64,000 nt of DNA from Vanessa cardui (lineage: Eukaryota; Arthropoda; Insecta; Lepidoptera; Nymphalidae): assembly GCF_905220365.1 (NCBI RefSeq), contig NC_061151.1:5388197-5452196 (forward strand), read 5' to 3'. Every line of letters begins with the position of its first letter. Positions within the stretch are counted from its first letter, which is position 1. The notes beneath the pieces are model-generated. The model searched no databases, had not been told where the DNA came from, and was given only the letters and a program-made list of their open reading frames with translations. Made by a program: the position numbers and the translations under genes. Of the stretch, positions 32,147 through 43,735 are shown piece by piece.

Positions 32147-32570
32147 ACGATCAAAATCAAAATATACTTTATTCAAGTAGACTTTTACAAGCACTTATGA
32201 ATCGTCAATAAACAATTAAGTGAAGCTACCACCGGTTCAGAAAGTAGATTCTACCGAGAAGAACCAGCAAGAAACTCAGTACTCTTTACCAACATTTAAA
32301 AATAAAGTCATGTTAGTTGATTATAATTATATACATATGCATGTAATTTATCCTGCCTGGAAGTCCACAAGTATTAATTCCACGTTTTTCATTCGTCTGT
32401 ATAATCTTGTATTGAATAATATGCTTTCTTTACCATTGTATTTTTTACAAATTATTTAAATTTATGCAACGGCAAATTTAAAAATGTCTGTGGAATTTTA
32501 TTATAGAAACGGATCTTAGTATACGCTTATTTGCTCTTTTAGTATTACTTTAGTTATTTTTTTTAAATCT
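32147..32570 (-). mobile_element. Family X repeat, long copy
   Basis: On the plus strand ATCAAAATATACTTTATTCA, ACCACCGGTTCAGAAAGTAG, ACCGAGAAGAACCAGC, then CCTGCCTGGAAGTCCACAAG and a distal AAAAATGTCTGTGGAATTTT block. The sense strand ends with an AATAAA signal, so it may be the 3' UTR of a retroelement. Confidence 0.65.
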
Positions 32571-32583
32571 AAGCACTCTATAC

Positions 32584-32879
32584 AACAACAATAACAACCT
32601 GTAAATACCCACTGCTGGGCTAAAGGCCTCCTGTCCCTTTAAAGGGAAGGACGCACTTCCACCACGCAGTTCCAATGCGGGTTGGTGGAATACACATGTG
32701 GCAGAATTTCTATGAAATTTGTCACATGCAGGTTTCCTCACGATATTTTCTTTCACCGCTGAGCACGAGATGAATTATAAAGACAAATGAAGCACATGAA
32801 TCAGCGACGCTTGCCTGGGTTTGAACCCGCGATCATCGGTTAAGATGCACGCGTTCTAACCACTGGGCCATCTCTGCTC
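32584..32879 (-). mobile_element. SINE-M, full-length, reverse, with target duplication
   Basis: Perfect 11-bp duplication AGCACTCTATA at 32573-32583 and 32880-32890. B box (GGGTTTGAACCC) and A box are intact. Among the youngest-looking SINE copies here. Confidence 0.88.
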
Positions 32880-32890
32880 AGCACTCTATA

Positions 32891-33258
32891 ATTATTTACA
32901 TTTAATAAACGAAAAATACACACAAAAATCATGAAAAAAACAATGTTTAATATATAAACAGTACTCTCGTTTCCCCAACAATAATTAATCAGATTACTTC
33001 ATCTCCCAATGAACGGTCAGGGTAGTCGATTGGCGTGAATGGTAAATGTATCCAGAATCAATTAACAGTCCCGAGAATATCTCAGAAACTGTCGATGATC
33101 ATTAATCAGCTACGGATTTATCTATTGGGGAGGTACTAAAATAATGCTGTCTTCTTCTTTCAAATGCCAAAACAATAATAACAGAAAGAGATAAAATTAT
33201 TTTGACTACACTCCTGCTAAACTTTATCGAGTATATAAGACTGGTCTTTCACTTCGTT
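32891..33258. other. No recognised feature
   Basis: Unique sequence, more balanced composition near 33010-33110 (GAACGGTCAGGGTAGTCGAT), without a convincing frame. Confidence 0.45.
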
Positions 33259-33528
33259 CAACAACAACCACAACAGCCTATAAATTTCCCACTGCTGGGC
33301 TAAGGCCTCCTTTCCCTTTAAGGAGAAGGATTGGAACATATTTCACCACGCTGTAGCAGAATTTCTATGAAATTAGACACATGCATGTTTCCTCACGATG
33401 TTTTCCTTCCCCACCGAGCACGAAATGTATTATAAACACAAATTAAGAACATGAATATTCAGTGGTGTTTGTCTGGGTTTGAACTTGGTTAAAAAACACG
33501 CGCTGTAACCACTGGACCATCTTGACTC
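33259..33528 (-). mobile_element. SINE-M, reverse, internally deleted
   Basis: Tail CAACAGCCTATAAATTTCCC to head CCACTGGACCATCTTGACTC. It lacks GGGTTGGTGGAATACACATG. It lies next to the duplicated segment at 33529-34012 at the same junction as the SINE at 39352-39650. Confidence 0.75.
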
Positions 33529-34012
33529 TTCAATTTATGTAGCCTTCCATTGTTACTTCAAGTAAATATATTGTTAAAGCCGCAAATATCCGAGGTAAAA
33601 AAAAAAAGTAAAGTAACAGCCTGTAAATTCCCACTGCTGGGCTAAAGGCCTCCTCTCCCTTTGAGGAGAAGGTTTGGAACATATTCCACCACGCTGTTCC
33701 AATGCGGGTTGGTGGAATACACATGTGGCAGAATTTCTATGAAATTTGTCACATGCAGGTTTCATCACGATGTTTTCCTTCACCGCTGAGCACGAGATGA
33801 ATTATAAAGACAAATTAAGCACATGAATCAGCGGTGCTTGCCTGGGTTTGAACCCGCAATCATCAGTTAAGATGCACGCGTTCTAACCACTGGGACATCT
33901 CGACTCAATATCCGAGGTCCTGGCCTCATACTAGGGCCGTTATAAATTATCAGATTTTTCGGTCGACAAATTTTCAATACCTGCTCTCAAAATTAGCATT
34001 GTTTACCCGAAC
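33529..34012 (+). repeat. Inverted segmental duplicate (SINE-filled copy)
   Basis: 33536-33596 (TTCCATTGTTACTTCAAGTA, GTTAAAGCCGCAAATATCCG) and 33907-34012 (CTAGGGCCGTTATAAATTAT) match, in reverse, about 39170-39350. A SINE-M interrupts this copy only. Confidence 0.75.
33597..33906 (-). mobile_element. SINE-M, full-length, reverse, with target duplication
   Basis: 12-bp duplication AATATCCGAGGT at 33585-33596 and 33907-33918. The paralogous empty site is at about 39290-39301 in reverse, which confirms the insertion. Confidence 0.9.
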
Positions 34013-34075
34013 GTTTAATTGCATGTAAATTTATTGGTTTAGATGTACGATTCCTATATCTTATACTAGCGACCC

Positions 34076-34330
34076 GCCCTGGCTTCGCACGGGTTCAATA
34101 CTGATATTAAATATTCTACAGAATTTGTTCATTTACACATTAGAAGCATGTAAAATTTTCAATGTTTCTTTACTATATTGTCCGTGTTTTATATACAAAT
34201 TCCTTGCTCTCGAATCACTCTATCTATTGAAGAAACTTGCATTAAAATACGTTGTGTAGTTTTAAAGATCTAAGCATTCATAGAAAAGACAGCGGTGAGC
34301 GACTTTGTTTACACTATGTAATTATAATGA
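34076..34330 (-). mobile_element. Helitron A, reverse, full-length
   Basis: CTAGCGACCCGCCCTGGCTT at the left, TACACTATGTAATTATAATGA at the right. Moderately diverged. Bases 34331-34420 after it hold a family W scrap (GGTAGGTCGATTGG, TGACACTGTAAGAAG). Confidence 0.75.
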
Positions 34331-34522
34331 TGATATATAGGTAGGTCGATTGGTGAACGTGCCCTCTTGATATGAGGTCACATAGGCCCATACACTGACA
34401 CTGTAAGAAGTAATTATACAAGCTCAACCCACTTGAAGTTTACAAAATTTTACTGCACAATTAAACTGATTGGACAAAAAACCACAAGCAATATTGATGT
34501 CAAAGAAAAGTGAAATTGAAAT

Positions 34523-34831
34523 TGAGATGGCCCAGCGGTTAGAACGCGTGCATTTTAACCGATGATTGCGGGTTCAAACCCAGGCAAGCACCGTTTTATG
34601 TGCACTGTTTTATGTGCTTAATTTTTCTTTATAATTCATCTCGTGCTCAGCGGTGAAGGAAAACATCGTGAGGAAACCTACATGTGACAAATTTCATAGA
34701 AATTCTGCCACATGTGTATTCCACCAACCCGCATTGGAACAGCGTGGTGCAATATTCCAAACCTTCTCCTCAAAGGGAGTATAAGCCTTTAGCCTAGTAG
34801 TGGGAATTTACAGGCTGTTGTTGTTGTTTGT
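34523..34831 (+). mobile_element. SINE-M, full-length, with target duplication
   Basis: The 12-bp TGAAATTGAAAT at 34511-34522 recurs at 34832-34843. Intact A box (ATGGCCCAGCGG) and B box (GGGTTCAAACCC), with (GTT)n tail. Confidence 0.88.
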
Positions 34832-34843
34832 TGAAATTGAAAT

Positions 34844-35555
34844 AAGTATTCCCCACTTACCTAACCTTCTTTTTAGAACCATAAGGATGATAAAAAACCC
34901 ATGTCTGTCTCCGGGACTTAATCTATTTTTATATCATTTTCGAAATTGGTTTAAGCGTAAGGAGGTATCAGATAGTGTTATTTTTGCTTTAATAATATTG
35001 GGTGGTCCTTATATCAGCAATTTGTCATCTACCTTGAGAAATAAACTGTTATATTTGTTCTTATAATATATTGGTTCACTCACCTTTGAACCCGTAATGC
35101 TTTTAATTGCCATTGGGTAGAGAATACCGATAAATGGAAACTATTCAGAAGGGTTTACACGAAGCCACCAAGGATAAGACAAGAGGCCATAGAGAGGGAC
35201 AGAAAGCATTGTCAAATTTCGTAAAACCGATCACATCCGAATTCAGTGAATCCAAATCATCAATCTTTGTCTATTTGTTATGCGAAAATTATCTTTACGC
35301 AAACGTATAACATATGTAACCGAATACATCCGCCAAATTGACGAGTAATTGTCTCAGTTGAAATAGGTCAGGTTCAATATAAGTAATATTTCGTAGTTAC
35401 TACATTTTTTAATTAAATTAAGCATACATATTTATATCAAAGAATAAAAATTTTATTTATTCGGTTTGAATTAAAAGTATAAATAAAAATTTCAACACAA
35501 TTGAATATGTGAAAATGTTTTGCAATTCATATTCATACATATAAATAAAAACAAG
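34844..35555. other. Unrecognised, with a decayed family W piece
   Basis: About 35060-35170 resembles the second half of family W (TTGGTTCACTCACCTTTGAA, GTTTACACGAAGCCACCAAG). The rest is AT-rich and unassigned. Confidence 0.4.
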
Positions 35556-35725
35556 AAAGTAACAGACTGGAAATTTCCCACTGCTGGGCTAAGGCCTCCT
35601 CTTCCATTAAGGAGAGGGTTGGGAACATAAACCACCACGCTGTTCCAATACGGGTTGGTGGAATGCACATGTGGCAGAATTTCGATGAAATTAGCTATAG
35701 GCAGGTTTCCTCACGGTGTTTTCAC
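35556..35725 (-). mobile_element. SINE-M, reverse, 5' truncated
   Basis: AACAGACTGGAAATTTCCCA to GGTTTCCTCACGGTGTTTTC; the tRNA-derived head is missing. Another reverse SINE-M follows within 10 bp. Confidence 0.75.
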
Positions 35726-35731
35726 TTCAGA

Positions 35732-36085
<354 letters not shown>

Positions 36086-36445
36086 TTGTAAAATTACATA
36101 TTTATTTTTTCAAATTAAGTGCAAATACTCTAAAACTTATTAAAAATATGTAGACCTATATTTCTAGTTTACAGAAATTAATTAAACGCGGCCTGTTGGT
36201 CTTGGCACAACGCCGAGCGGACTAAAGTATTTTTCTCATTCGAATGTGACTATTACATTAAACTAACAGCCTTAAAATGTTCCACTGCTGAAAATAGGCC
36301 TTTTTTAAGGTTAGAAACCCTTAAAAAATTTGAGCTTGCTTCACCATGAAGCTTAATTGCTGTTTGCACCTTCTTTATGGTATAGGTTGGCGAACGAGCA
36401 TATGTCCCACCTGATGGTAAGTGGTCACCACCACTCATAACCTGT
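36086..36445. other. Unrecognised, ending in a family W head
   Basis: 36372-36440 is the first 70 bp of a family W repeat (TTTATGGTATAGGTTGGCGA, CACCTGATGGTAAGTGGTCA). Before it lies a SINE-tail-like scrap (CCACTGCTGAAAATAGGCC). Confidence 0.5.
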
Positions 36446-36688
36446 AGTATATAGTAGCTCTGTCTGCTTGCCTCACCTCGTACCTCTTCATTCTTTAACT
36501 GCTGAATTGATTTGGATGTAATTTGCTTTGGAAATAGTTTAGTTGTATAGTTGTCATTTATTTAGTAAAAAATACGAAACTCATTTTCATTCAACTGCAT
36601 ATATGGCTAATTAGGTAAATGCACAGTGCATTTGTGCAAGTTATTTAAATTTATTTGTGTCCGCGGGTATAGCTACGCGTTTAGCTAG
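36446..36688 (+). mobile_element. Helitron-like remnant
   Basis: AACTGCTGAATTGATTTGGA and a 3' end GTGTCCGCGGGTATAGCTAC...CTAG (36688) fit a Helitron C-type element. The 5' end is unclear. Confidence 0.45.
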
Positions 36689-36934
36689 TTCTACTATATA
36701 CTTCATATTTTTGGTTATGAATATTAAAAAAACAAAAAGCTTGTTGCTACGGAAATCCAGTTCACTAAAAGAAAGATAATTAAGCTTTAGACAATGGAAC
36801 CTCCCACGGAACCTCTTAAAAATACCTGATTGTAATTAAAATATTTTACAGAAATGCAAAATGAGAAATACAAAGTAAAAGCTTCAAAACTATATTCTGA
36901 ATGTAGATTCTACTGAGAGGTTTACGGGAAAAGT

Positions 36935-37625
36935 TCAAGCATATGGGCCACCTGATGGTAAGTGGTCACCACTGTCAATAGACTACTATGATGTAAGATA
37001 TATTCGGTTTAAAGACATTTATTTCTCATAAAGAACACAAAAGTTCACTTATAATAAGAAATTACAATTATTTTTCCTGAGGGTACATTTAAAAGTCTGC
37101 CTTATGAATTGTATACACTGAGGTAAAATGTTGCGGGTAGTTATAGTACACAAAAATGTTAAGGTAGGGGTTACATTAGCTTATAAATTATTTTGCACAT
37201 ATTCCATTACACGTTTTTTGAATATAGGAAAACTCTTGCTATTAATGATTAAATCTGATAATTTATTATAAATTTGAACTCCTTCAAATAAAATGTTTTT
37301 CTTTCCATAGTTGGTTCTGGTTTTTGGAAGTTCTTTCTAGTTTATTACGTTTCCTAGTGTGGTATGTATGTGTTTTTTTATGAAAGTGTAATTGTGAATG
37401 TGTTTTATTTGTTATTATTTTTCTAATCAACATGCAGGTTTTCAAAGTGTATAATTGATTTAAATTAAGAAATTTTGTTTTTTTGTATTAACAGAAGATA
37501 TATTCTTTACATCACCAATGCAGCACCAATCTTGGGAACTAAGATGTTATGTCCACTGTAGTTACACTGGCCCACTCACTCAAACTGGAACACAAACATA
37601 CTGAGTATATTTGATTGGCGAATCT
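36935..37625 (+). mobile_element. Family W repeat split by a LINE insertion
   Basis: Left 36935-37005 (GGGCCACCTGATGGTAAGTG), right 37495-37625 (TGGGAACTAAGATGTTATGT, CTCAAACTGGAACACAAAC). The LINE lies between copies of AAGATATATTC. Confidence 0.7.
37006..37494 (-). mobile_element. 5'-truncated non-LTR retrotransposon, 3' end
   Basis: 489 bp between 11-bp duplications AAGATATATTC (36995-37005 and 37495-37505). The minus strand encodes the C-terminus of a LINE reverse-transcriptase frame (GVQIYNKLSDLI, then FKKRVMEYVQNNL and a stop) after one frameshift, then a 3' UTR ending ATGAGAAATAAATGTCT. The typical IYN-L-F-K-L ending suggests a Jockey/CR1-like group; the clade is uncertain. Confidence 0.7.
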
Positions 37626-37635
37626 ACTAAACTGT

Positions 37636-37825
37636 ATTTTTTATGGTAACGGTCAACGAGTAAATGGACCGGATGGTCAGTCACTACCACCCATTCATTA
37701 ATAACAGTACTGTAAGAAATATCAATCATGCCATTTTTGCCTGTAGACTGGCTCAATCATGCTTCAAAACAACACAGTAATTTTGAGTGTTCCTATTTAG
37801 CAGTAGAATATTTAACCAACCAACA
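37636..37825 (+). mobile_element. Family W repeat, diverged
   Basis: TTTTTTATGGTAACGGTCAA, ACTGTAAGAAATATCAATCA, GACTGGCTCAATCATGCTTC; much decayed, second W copy in a row. Confidence 0.5.
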
Positions 37826-38271
37826 AACTTACTTACCAAGTACATAGCAATGTTTTGTTTAGGTTTTTCGGTCAGCCAGTGTAACTACAGGCACGAGAGT
37901 ATCAATCGGTATCCCAATTAAGACAATGACGATACAATGTATAATGTATCTTAAGGTACGGTAAGGTAACCTATGACCACATACCATCAGGCTCATTTGA
38001 GAGACAATTCGAAAAATCAAGATTTTTAAATGTGGTTGTGTATTTTATATTTTCTAAAACAAAAACGTCGTATATCCTTTTTGTTGAAACATTGCTTTTA
38101 AAAGAGTTTAAAAAAAAATTGAATAAAATGTAACTTAAGCTGGTATTGAAGAATTTATGGCGACACACGACCTACTTAAGTGTCAGTGACGAATAGCCCA
38201 TTTTGTTTTAGTATCCACTATAACTAACGGAAAGTTTGCCACATTTTTACAAGAAAAGAGAACAGCAGAAT
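37826..38271. other. No recognised gene
   Basis: Includes a scrap of reverse family W (CAGCCAGTGTAACTACAGGC near 37873). Otherwise unassigned. Confidence 0.45.
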
Positions 38272-38365
38272 GATGAGCCGATGGTCCAGTGGTTAGAACG
38301 CGTGCATCTTAACCGATGATCGTGCGTTCGAACCCAGGCACCACTGAATATTCATGTGCCTAATT
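38272..38365 (+). mobile_element. SINE-M head, cut by a LINE
   Basis: A box (GGTCCAGTGGTTAGA) and B-box-like CGTTCGAACCC, up to ATTCATGTGCCTAATT, then another repeat begins. Confidence 0.7.
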
Positions 38366-38822
38366 CGTTTTCAAAAAAATTTTACTTTGTAAAAATTGTA
38401 AAAAATGTCTATTTTAAAAATGCAATTTCTAAATTTAAATAATTGCAATTATTAACGATTATATTTATTTTGTCTTTTTTGTAAATTCAAACCAAAATTG
38501 TTTATCATACCATTCTTGTAAATTTAATTCGTGTAATTTCATTGAATATCAGTTTTAATATTTTATTTTTGTCTTTTTTTGATTTGTCCATGTAATTTAA
38601 TTTTATTATGTTCTTGATATATGTACCTACTGTTGTTATTGTTTAGTACTAATACATAGTTATCCCCTGTATTGGAATTTGTTAGCTGTAATAATTGGCA
38701 ATTCCGTAATATTGTGCATGCACCCTTAGGGTCTGTAATAATCTGTCCGATACTATTAATGTTTAAAAAATATTCTCTATGTGATTGTAACCTGTTGTGT
38801 TTGCCTTATATAAATAAATAAA
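38366..38822 (+). mobile_element. Probable LINE 3' UTR inserted in a SINE
   Basis: AT-rich stretch ending GTAACCTGTTGTGTTTGCC then TATATAAATAAATAAA, a LINE-like tail. After it AATTTGTGTTTATA resembles SINE-M sequence next to the cut, giving an imperfect 12-bp duplication (AATTCGTTTTCA and AATTTGTGTTTA). No coding part remains. Confidence 0.5.
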
Positions 38823-39140
38823 TTTGTGTTTATACTTCCAAGTCCCGTTTATTCCCTATCCCTTGGGAATTCTGAAATATCCTAAAGATAGTTTTTAGTT
38901 GTTGTTATAACCTATTTGCATGCTGAATTTGAATCCCCTTATAATTATAGTTACGGAGCTAGAGCTACTTTGGTTCGAAAATATAAATCCCATTTATTGC
39001 CTATCCCGTGGAAATTTTGAAAAATTAATATGTATTGATGATAGAGATAATTTTAGAAGTTTTTAATGTGATGTCGTAGATAAACAAATTCTGTAGAATA
39101 TTTATCAGTATTGAACCCGTGCGAAGCCGGGGCATAACAT
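38823..39140 (+). mobile_element. Helitron-type remnants
   Basis: 39041-39133 is the 3' half of Helitron A (GATAATTTTAGAAGTTTTTA to CGTGCGAAGCCGGGGC) lacking the final CTAG. Before it an AGTCCCGTTTATTCCCTATC block occurs twice (38842 and 38986). Confidence 0.5.
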
Positions 39141-39169
39141 AAAGGAGTCATACATTTATATCAATAGCT

Positions 39170-39350
39170 TAAAACGCTATCAAAAGTTCAAGAGAGTAAA
39201 CACTGCTAATTTCGAGACTCTGTACTGGTATGGAAAATTTATCGACTGAAATAATCGATAATTTATAACGGCCCTAGTATGACAGGACCTCGGATATTTG
39301 CGGCTTTAACAATATATTTACTTGAAGTAACAATGGAAGACTACACAAAG
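39170..39350 (-). repeat. Inverted segmental duplicate (SINE-empty copy)
   Basis: Reverse-complement partner of 33536-34012 without the SINE at 33597-33906: GGCCCTAGTATGACAGGACC runs straight into TCGGATATTTGCGGC. It continues to AATGGAAGACTACACAAAG next to a SINE-M. Confidence 0.75.
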
Positions 39351-39351
39351 T

Positions 39352-39650
39352 GAAGACTCGAGGTCCAGTGGTTAGAATGCGTGCATCTTACCGATGATTG
39401 CGAGTTCAAACCCAGGCAAACACCACTGAATATTCATATGCTTAAATTGTGTTTATAATACGTCTCGAGCTTGGCGTTGAAGAAATACGTCGTGAGGTGA
39501 CCTGTATGTATCTAATTTGAAAAAAAAAAGCTGTCAGATGTGTATTCAACCATTGGAACAGTCTGATGGAATATGTTCCAAACCTTCTCCTCAAAGGGAG
39601 AGGAGGCTTTAGCCCAGCAGTGGGAAATTTACAGGCTGTTGTTGTTGTTG
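39352..39650 (+). mobile_element. SINE-M, full-length
   Basis: Head CTCGAGGTCCAGTGGTTAGA through GAGTTCAAACCC to the (GTT)n tail. It lies at the same junction as the reverse SINE at 33259-33528, so it was probably present before the duplication. Confidence 0.8.
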
Positions 39651-40603
39651 GCAACATCGGTGCGATTCTGTAAAAACATTTCGTATCTCACTCGTGAAAT
39701 TTTGACAAGTAATTTAGAGTGATATGATTGTGAATTGACTTAGAGTGATGGAATTTTAAATTCGTTTTCTGCGGTGAGATGCGAGTTGTCTGTTACAGAA
39801 TACGTACAGTACGTATTTCATCGTCATCAGAATATCCTGCTATTTATAGAAAGAACAAGAAACAGGTATTGCATTTGCAATACAAAAATAGGCGTAGTAT
39901 TCATAGAGAATCTCTTATTTTTTGTTTATTGTTTTAACAAAAATTTTCAAAAGAGAATTATATAAAATTGAGAGCAATGTCATTAGGTGATTTCTTTTAT
40001 AAATAAAATTGTTTTTCAATGAAATAAAAGAAATTGGTTTTGAAACAACTTTTTTTTTTCGATTTCTTACTTTTATGTATGTTTGTTACTTTACGTTGAT
40101 CAAATTTTGAAGGGTTAACTCCCCGGAGTTAGATTTCTCCTCGTGTTCAATTAATTCAATGTATTTCATGGTAAACTTGATTCTATGTTCAGGATTGGCT
40201 GAAGACAAAAAAACTCCTCAACTTTCCAAAACATCGCTGACGATTTGAAACACAGCTAGATTCTTTATTACAAATGATTTGATTTTTTCAATCGGCAAAG
40301 CTATATGTACATATTTATATCTGATGATTTAAAACAGAACAATATTGAAACAGGATGCATTCTATGCATTCGATTTCAGTATATTTCTGTTCACAGTTTT
40401 TCATTTAAAAACCTGTATTCAATCCTTAATAAAGCGACGGGCTACAAACCTTATCGCACAATACGTCATAGCCATTCCCAAATCTCGCTCGAGTGCAAAT
40501 CGTTATGAGAACCTGTCACTGCTATCACACCTAAATTGGCGTTCTATATTTGAAAATTTTAAACCGACAACTCAAAGTGCATACTGATTAGTTTATCGTC
40601 GTG
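39651..40603. other. Unrecognised, nearly 1 kb
   Basis: No repeat match. Short frames at 39774, 40305 and 40345 have no known motif. A GC-richer patch with CATTCCCAAATCTCGCTCGA lies near 40470. Confidence 0.45.
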
Positions 40604-40668
40604 CCTAATTCCAATAGAGCACAAATTGTGTTATTAATTGGGACAATTTGTGCTCTTTTGGAATTAGG
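40604..40668. repeat. 26-bp hairpin, 25 of 26 paired
   Basis: Arms 40604-40629 and 40643-40668 (CCTAATTCCAATAGAGCAC and its complement) with a 13-nt loop. One mismatch. Could be a tiny MITE core or a small-RNA-type hairpin. Confidence 0.8.
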
Positions 40669-41333
40669 ATCTATTTAAGTACGGATAGTGTTCTGTTTTT
40701 AAATAAATGTCAAAAGTAAAAATCTATATTTTATTGAAGAATGTAACACTTGGTTATTGATTGTCAGAAATATAGCACTGGTTTGGAAATTAACACCTCG
40801 GACCCGAGAAGAACTGGAGAAAGAATCTCAGAAGGTTCTTTTTTTAAATATATTTTTTTTATAATTATTGTTTTATACAATGATAATAAATATCTTGTCG
40901 TTATTTGAAACAGTCTGGAGGTTATCACCTCATTACCAGAGTGTGCAATCAATAAGGAAGTTGTTAGTTTTGTAATATCCTTTAGCGTTATCCTCGTTTT
41001 AAATCAAAACGATAGTAATTTTTTTTGTAACGACGGTCCTTATGTCATGTACTGTCAATACACATTTGCTTGTGCTATAGACTGTCAAGTATAAGTTGGC
41101 TTTCCTGTGGCAGCACCTGCTACACTCTTCGTATTGCCACTTTTTTGTTTATTTTACCAATATCTCCCTAGAAAATAATTCTCTACGTCTCATTTTTAAT
41201 AGATTTTGTGTAAGTTTTCTTAATAAGGGTAAATAAAACAAATAAGATATAAATGAACAAAAAAAATTAGTACATGTTTTTGCCACACGCCAACTTACAC
41301 TTGACGCGGTATATAATAATATACTATAGATTG
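40669..41333. other. No recognised feature
   Basis: Unique sequence; the short minus-strand frame at 40764-40952 is unremarkable. Confidence 0.45.
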
Positions 41334-41530
41334 TTGACTTCCAGGCAGGATATATTACATACATATGTATAAATGAGTTTAAATGAAAAAGAGTAACTAC
41401 TGAGTTTCTTTTCGGTTGTTCTCAGTAGAATCTACATCCCGAACTAGCAGCAACAGGCAGGTGACTTAACTTATTCTAGTTAAATGACGATTCAAAAGTG
41501 CTCGTAAAAACCTACTTAAAGTATATTTTC
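41334..41530 (+). mobile_element. Family X repeat, sense orientation
   Basis: GACTTCCAGGCAGGATATAT, ACTACTGAGTTTCTTTTCGG, GTTAAATGACGATTCAAAAG, then CCTACTTAAAGTATATTTTC at the 3' end; the AATAAA is mutated. Confidence 0.65.
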
Positions 41531-41566
41531 ATTTGTGACCTTTTTAAGAGAGATAACATCACAACT

Positions 41567-41660
41567 CTTAAGTTTGGTGGCGTATGGGCGATGTAAGGAA
41601 GTATTTATATTTCTCAAAACGCTATTGTTTGTTGGCGATGTACCATCAGGTGGCTCAATT
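41567..41660 (-). mobile_element. Family W fragment, reverse
   Basis: GGTGGCGTATGGGCGATGTA and GCGATGTACCATCAGGTGGC; head part only. Confidence 0.45.
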
Positions 41661-42499
41661 GCCGAAAGCCTTTTATTGATGTAATAACTATAACCTCTTC
41701 ACCGACAGCCTTGGACAATGGACTTATATATGAAACAATTGAAAGAAGGGAATAAACGCCACTTTTCGACATATTCACTTTTATACACTCTTACATTCTT
41801 TAGACCTGGGCTAAATATTATACATTTAAGGCAGGTCTGTCGGTAAATAAATCAGGATTGATATTTTCTTAATAATCATTGATGTCCTATAAGTTTATAA
41901 GTTGAAAGCAAAAAGTTATGAAGTTTTTTTTTATTATTTCCGTTCCTATTTATTCTCTTCTTCCAATTGGTGGTTCAATTTGATACGATAGAAAATAATT
42001 CAAAAGCAAAATATCCAATGATTTTTAGCGGGACAACGGGAGGTCTTAGAACCCAAGACTTTTGAAGTTTGCTGAAATTAACAATATAATAGACTAAATC
42101 CTCCTTTTTAAGTAGTTTATAAAAGTTGTAAATTTATTAAGATTTAGTATTGTATTCATTTATATTTATTGAAATATAAATTCAATGAGCATTTATGATA
42201 AATTATGATGTGCTTTCAAATGTTGATTGAATCATTGAAGTATACTTAATAAAACTTGAAGTTATTTAAAAAGGCAGACTGGCTGCCTTTGTGTTTTATT
42301 CGACTCCTTTAAGCATTTTTGTTAAGTGGTTTGTTCGAATTCGGAATACTTAAAAATTAAGTTAGCAAGTTGGAATTAAGAGATTGTTGACATTATTTGA
42401 TATTTCAAAGTGATTTTAATAATATATTTTTTTAACTTATTATTGCTTATTACCTTTGTCCAACAGACGAAGGTAAATTGCGAGTTGCAAGTGATATAG
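41661..42499. other. No recognised feature
   Basis: AT-rich with GCAGACTGGCTGCCTTTGTG near 42275; no gene or repeat assigned. Confidence 0.45.
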
Positions 42500-42796
42500 A
42501 GCCGAGATGGCCCAGTGGTTAGAATGCGTGCATCTTACCGATGATTACGGTTTCAAACATAGGCAAGTATCGCTGAATATTCATGTACCTAATTTGAATC
42601 TCGTGCTCGTCGTTGAAGGAAAACATCGTGAGGAAACCTTAATATGTCTAATTTTATAGAAATTCTATCACATGTATATTTCACCAACCCACATTGGAAC
42701 AGAGTGGTGGAATATTTTCCAAACCGGAGAAGGTTTGGAAAGGGAGACAAATTCCAAATCCCAGCAGTGGGAAATTTACAGGCTGTTATTGTTTTC
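42500..42796 (+). mobile_element. SINE-M, full-length
   Basis: Head GAGCCGAGATGGCCCAGTGG, mutated B box (GTTTCAAACAT), tail CCCAGCAGTGGGAAATTTAC. Part of the body is changed to GAGAAGGTTTGGAAAGGGAG. Confidence 0.8.
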
Positions 42797-43052
42797 ATTG
42801 TTAATGTTTTTGTTCATTGATAACATTAATTATAAACATATTATAAAGTTAAGCATGTGAAAATTAATTTTGGATTGTTCGGATTTCAAACTTTTAATTA
42901 AAATGCGTTACAAAGGTTGAACTACCTCGGTTCTGTTTTTCAATTTTTTTATCGTGTAAGCAATTTATTTCTCATAAATGTCATGTACAATGATACATTT
43001 ATATAAATATAATTTTAAACATCTGAAATACAGACAAAAATAATACAATTTG

Positions 43053-43285
43053 ACGACCTCCGTGGTCGAGTGGTGTGTACACCGGTTTTCATGGGTACGC
43101 CACTCCGAGGTCCCGGGTTCGATTCCCGGCCGAGTCGATGTAGATTATCATTAGTTTTCTACGTTGCCTTGGGTCTGGGTGTTTGTGGTACCGTCGTTAC
43201 TTCTGATTTTTATATGATAACACAAGTGCTTTAACTTACATTGGGATCAGAGTAATGTATGTATGGTGTCTCGTATTTATTGTAT
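43053..43285 (+). mobile_element. SINE-T, best-preserved copy
   Basis: GACGACCTCCGTGGTCGAGT head with A box, perfect B box (GGTTCGATTCC, near 43117), then GGTCTGGGTGTTTGTGGTAC, GATCAGAGTAATGTATG and a TATTTATT tail. Confidence 0.85.
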
Positions 43286-43497
43286 TTATTTATATTTATA
43301 ATTTAATAAGAAAATAAAGTGAATTTGGATATAAATTTAAAAGTTCATAAAACAAAGACAAATAAAAAGGCGCTGTAAGAATCATAAACTACTCCCTATA
43401 AGCGATTTAGCGCTGTATGTTTAAATAGTTTGATTAGATGGATTAGGCGCTGCAGCGCACTTCAGTTTCAACTCAGTAATTTAAAGACATTTACATG

Positions 43498-43735
43498 CTA
43501 ATATCGTAGAATATAATTACATAGTATAAAAGAAAGTCGCTTACCGCTGTCTGTCCCTATGTATGCTTAAATTATTAGAATTACGCGACGGATTTTGATG
43601 AGTTTTTTTTGCATATAGTATATCTACGGTATAGTAAAGAATCACTATTAATAATTTTAGAAGTTTATATTGTGATGTCGTAAATAATAAAAGATCTGTA
43701 GTATCAGCATGGCTCCCGTGCGTAGAGAAGGCGGT
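43498..43735 (+). mobile_element. Helitron A, diverged
   Basis: ATTACATAGTATAAAAGAAA start and CCCGTGCGTAGAGAAGGCGG near the end. The CTAG end is lost. Confidence 0.65.
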
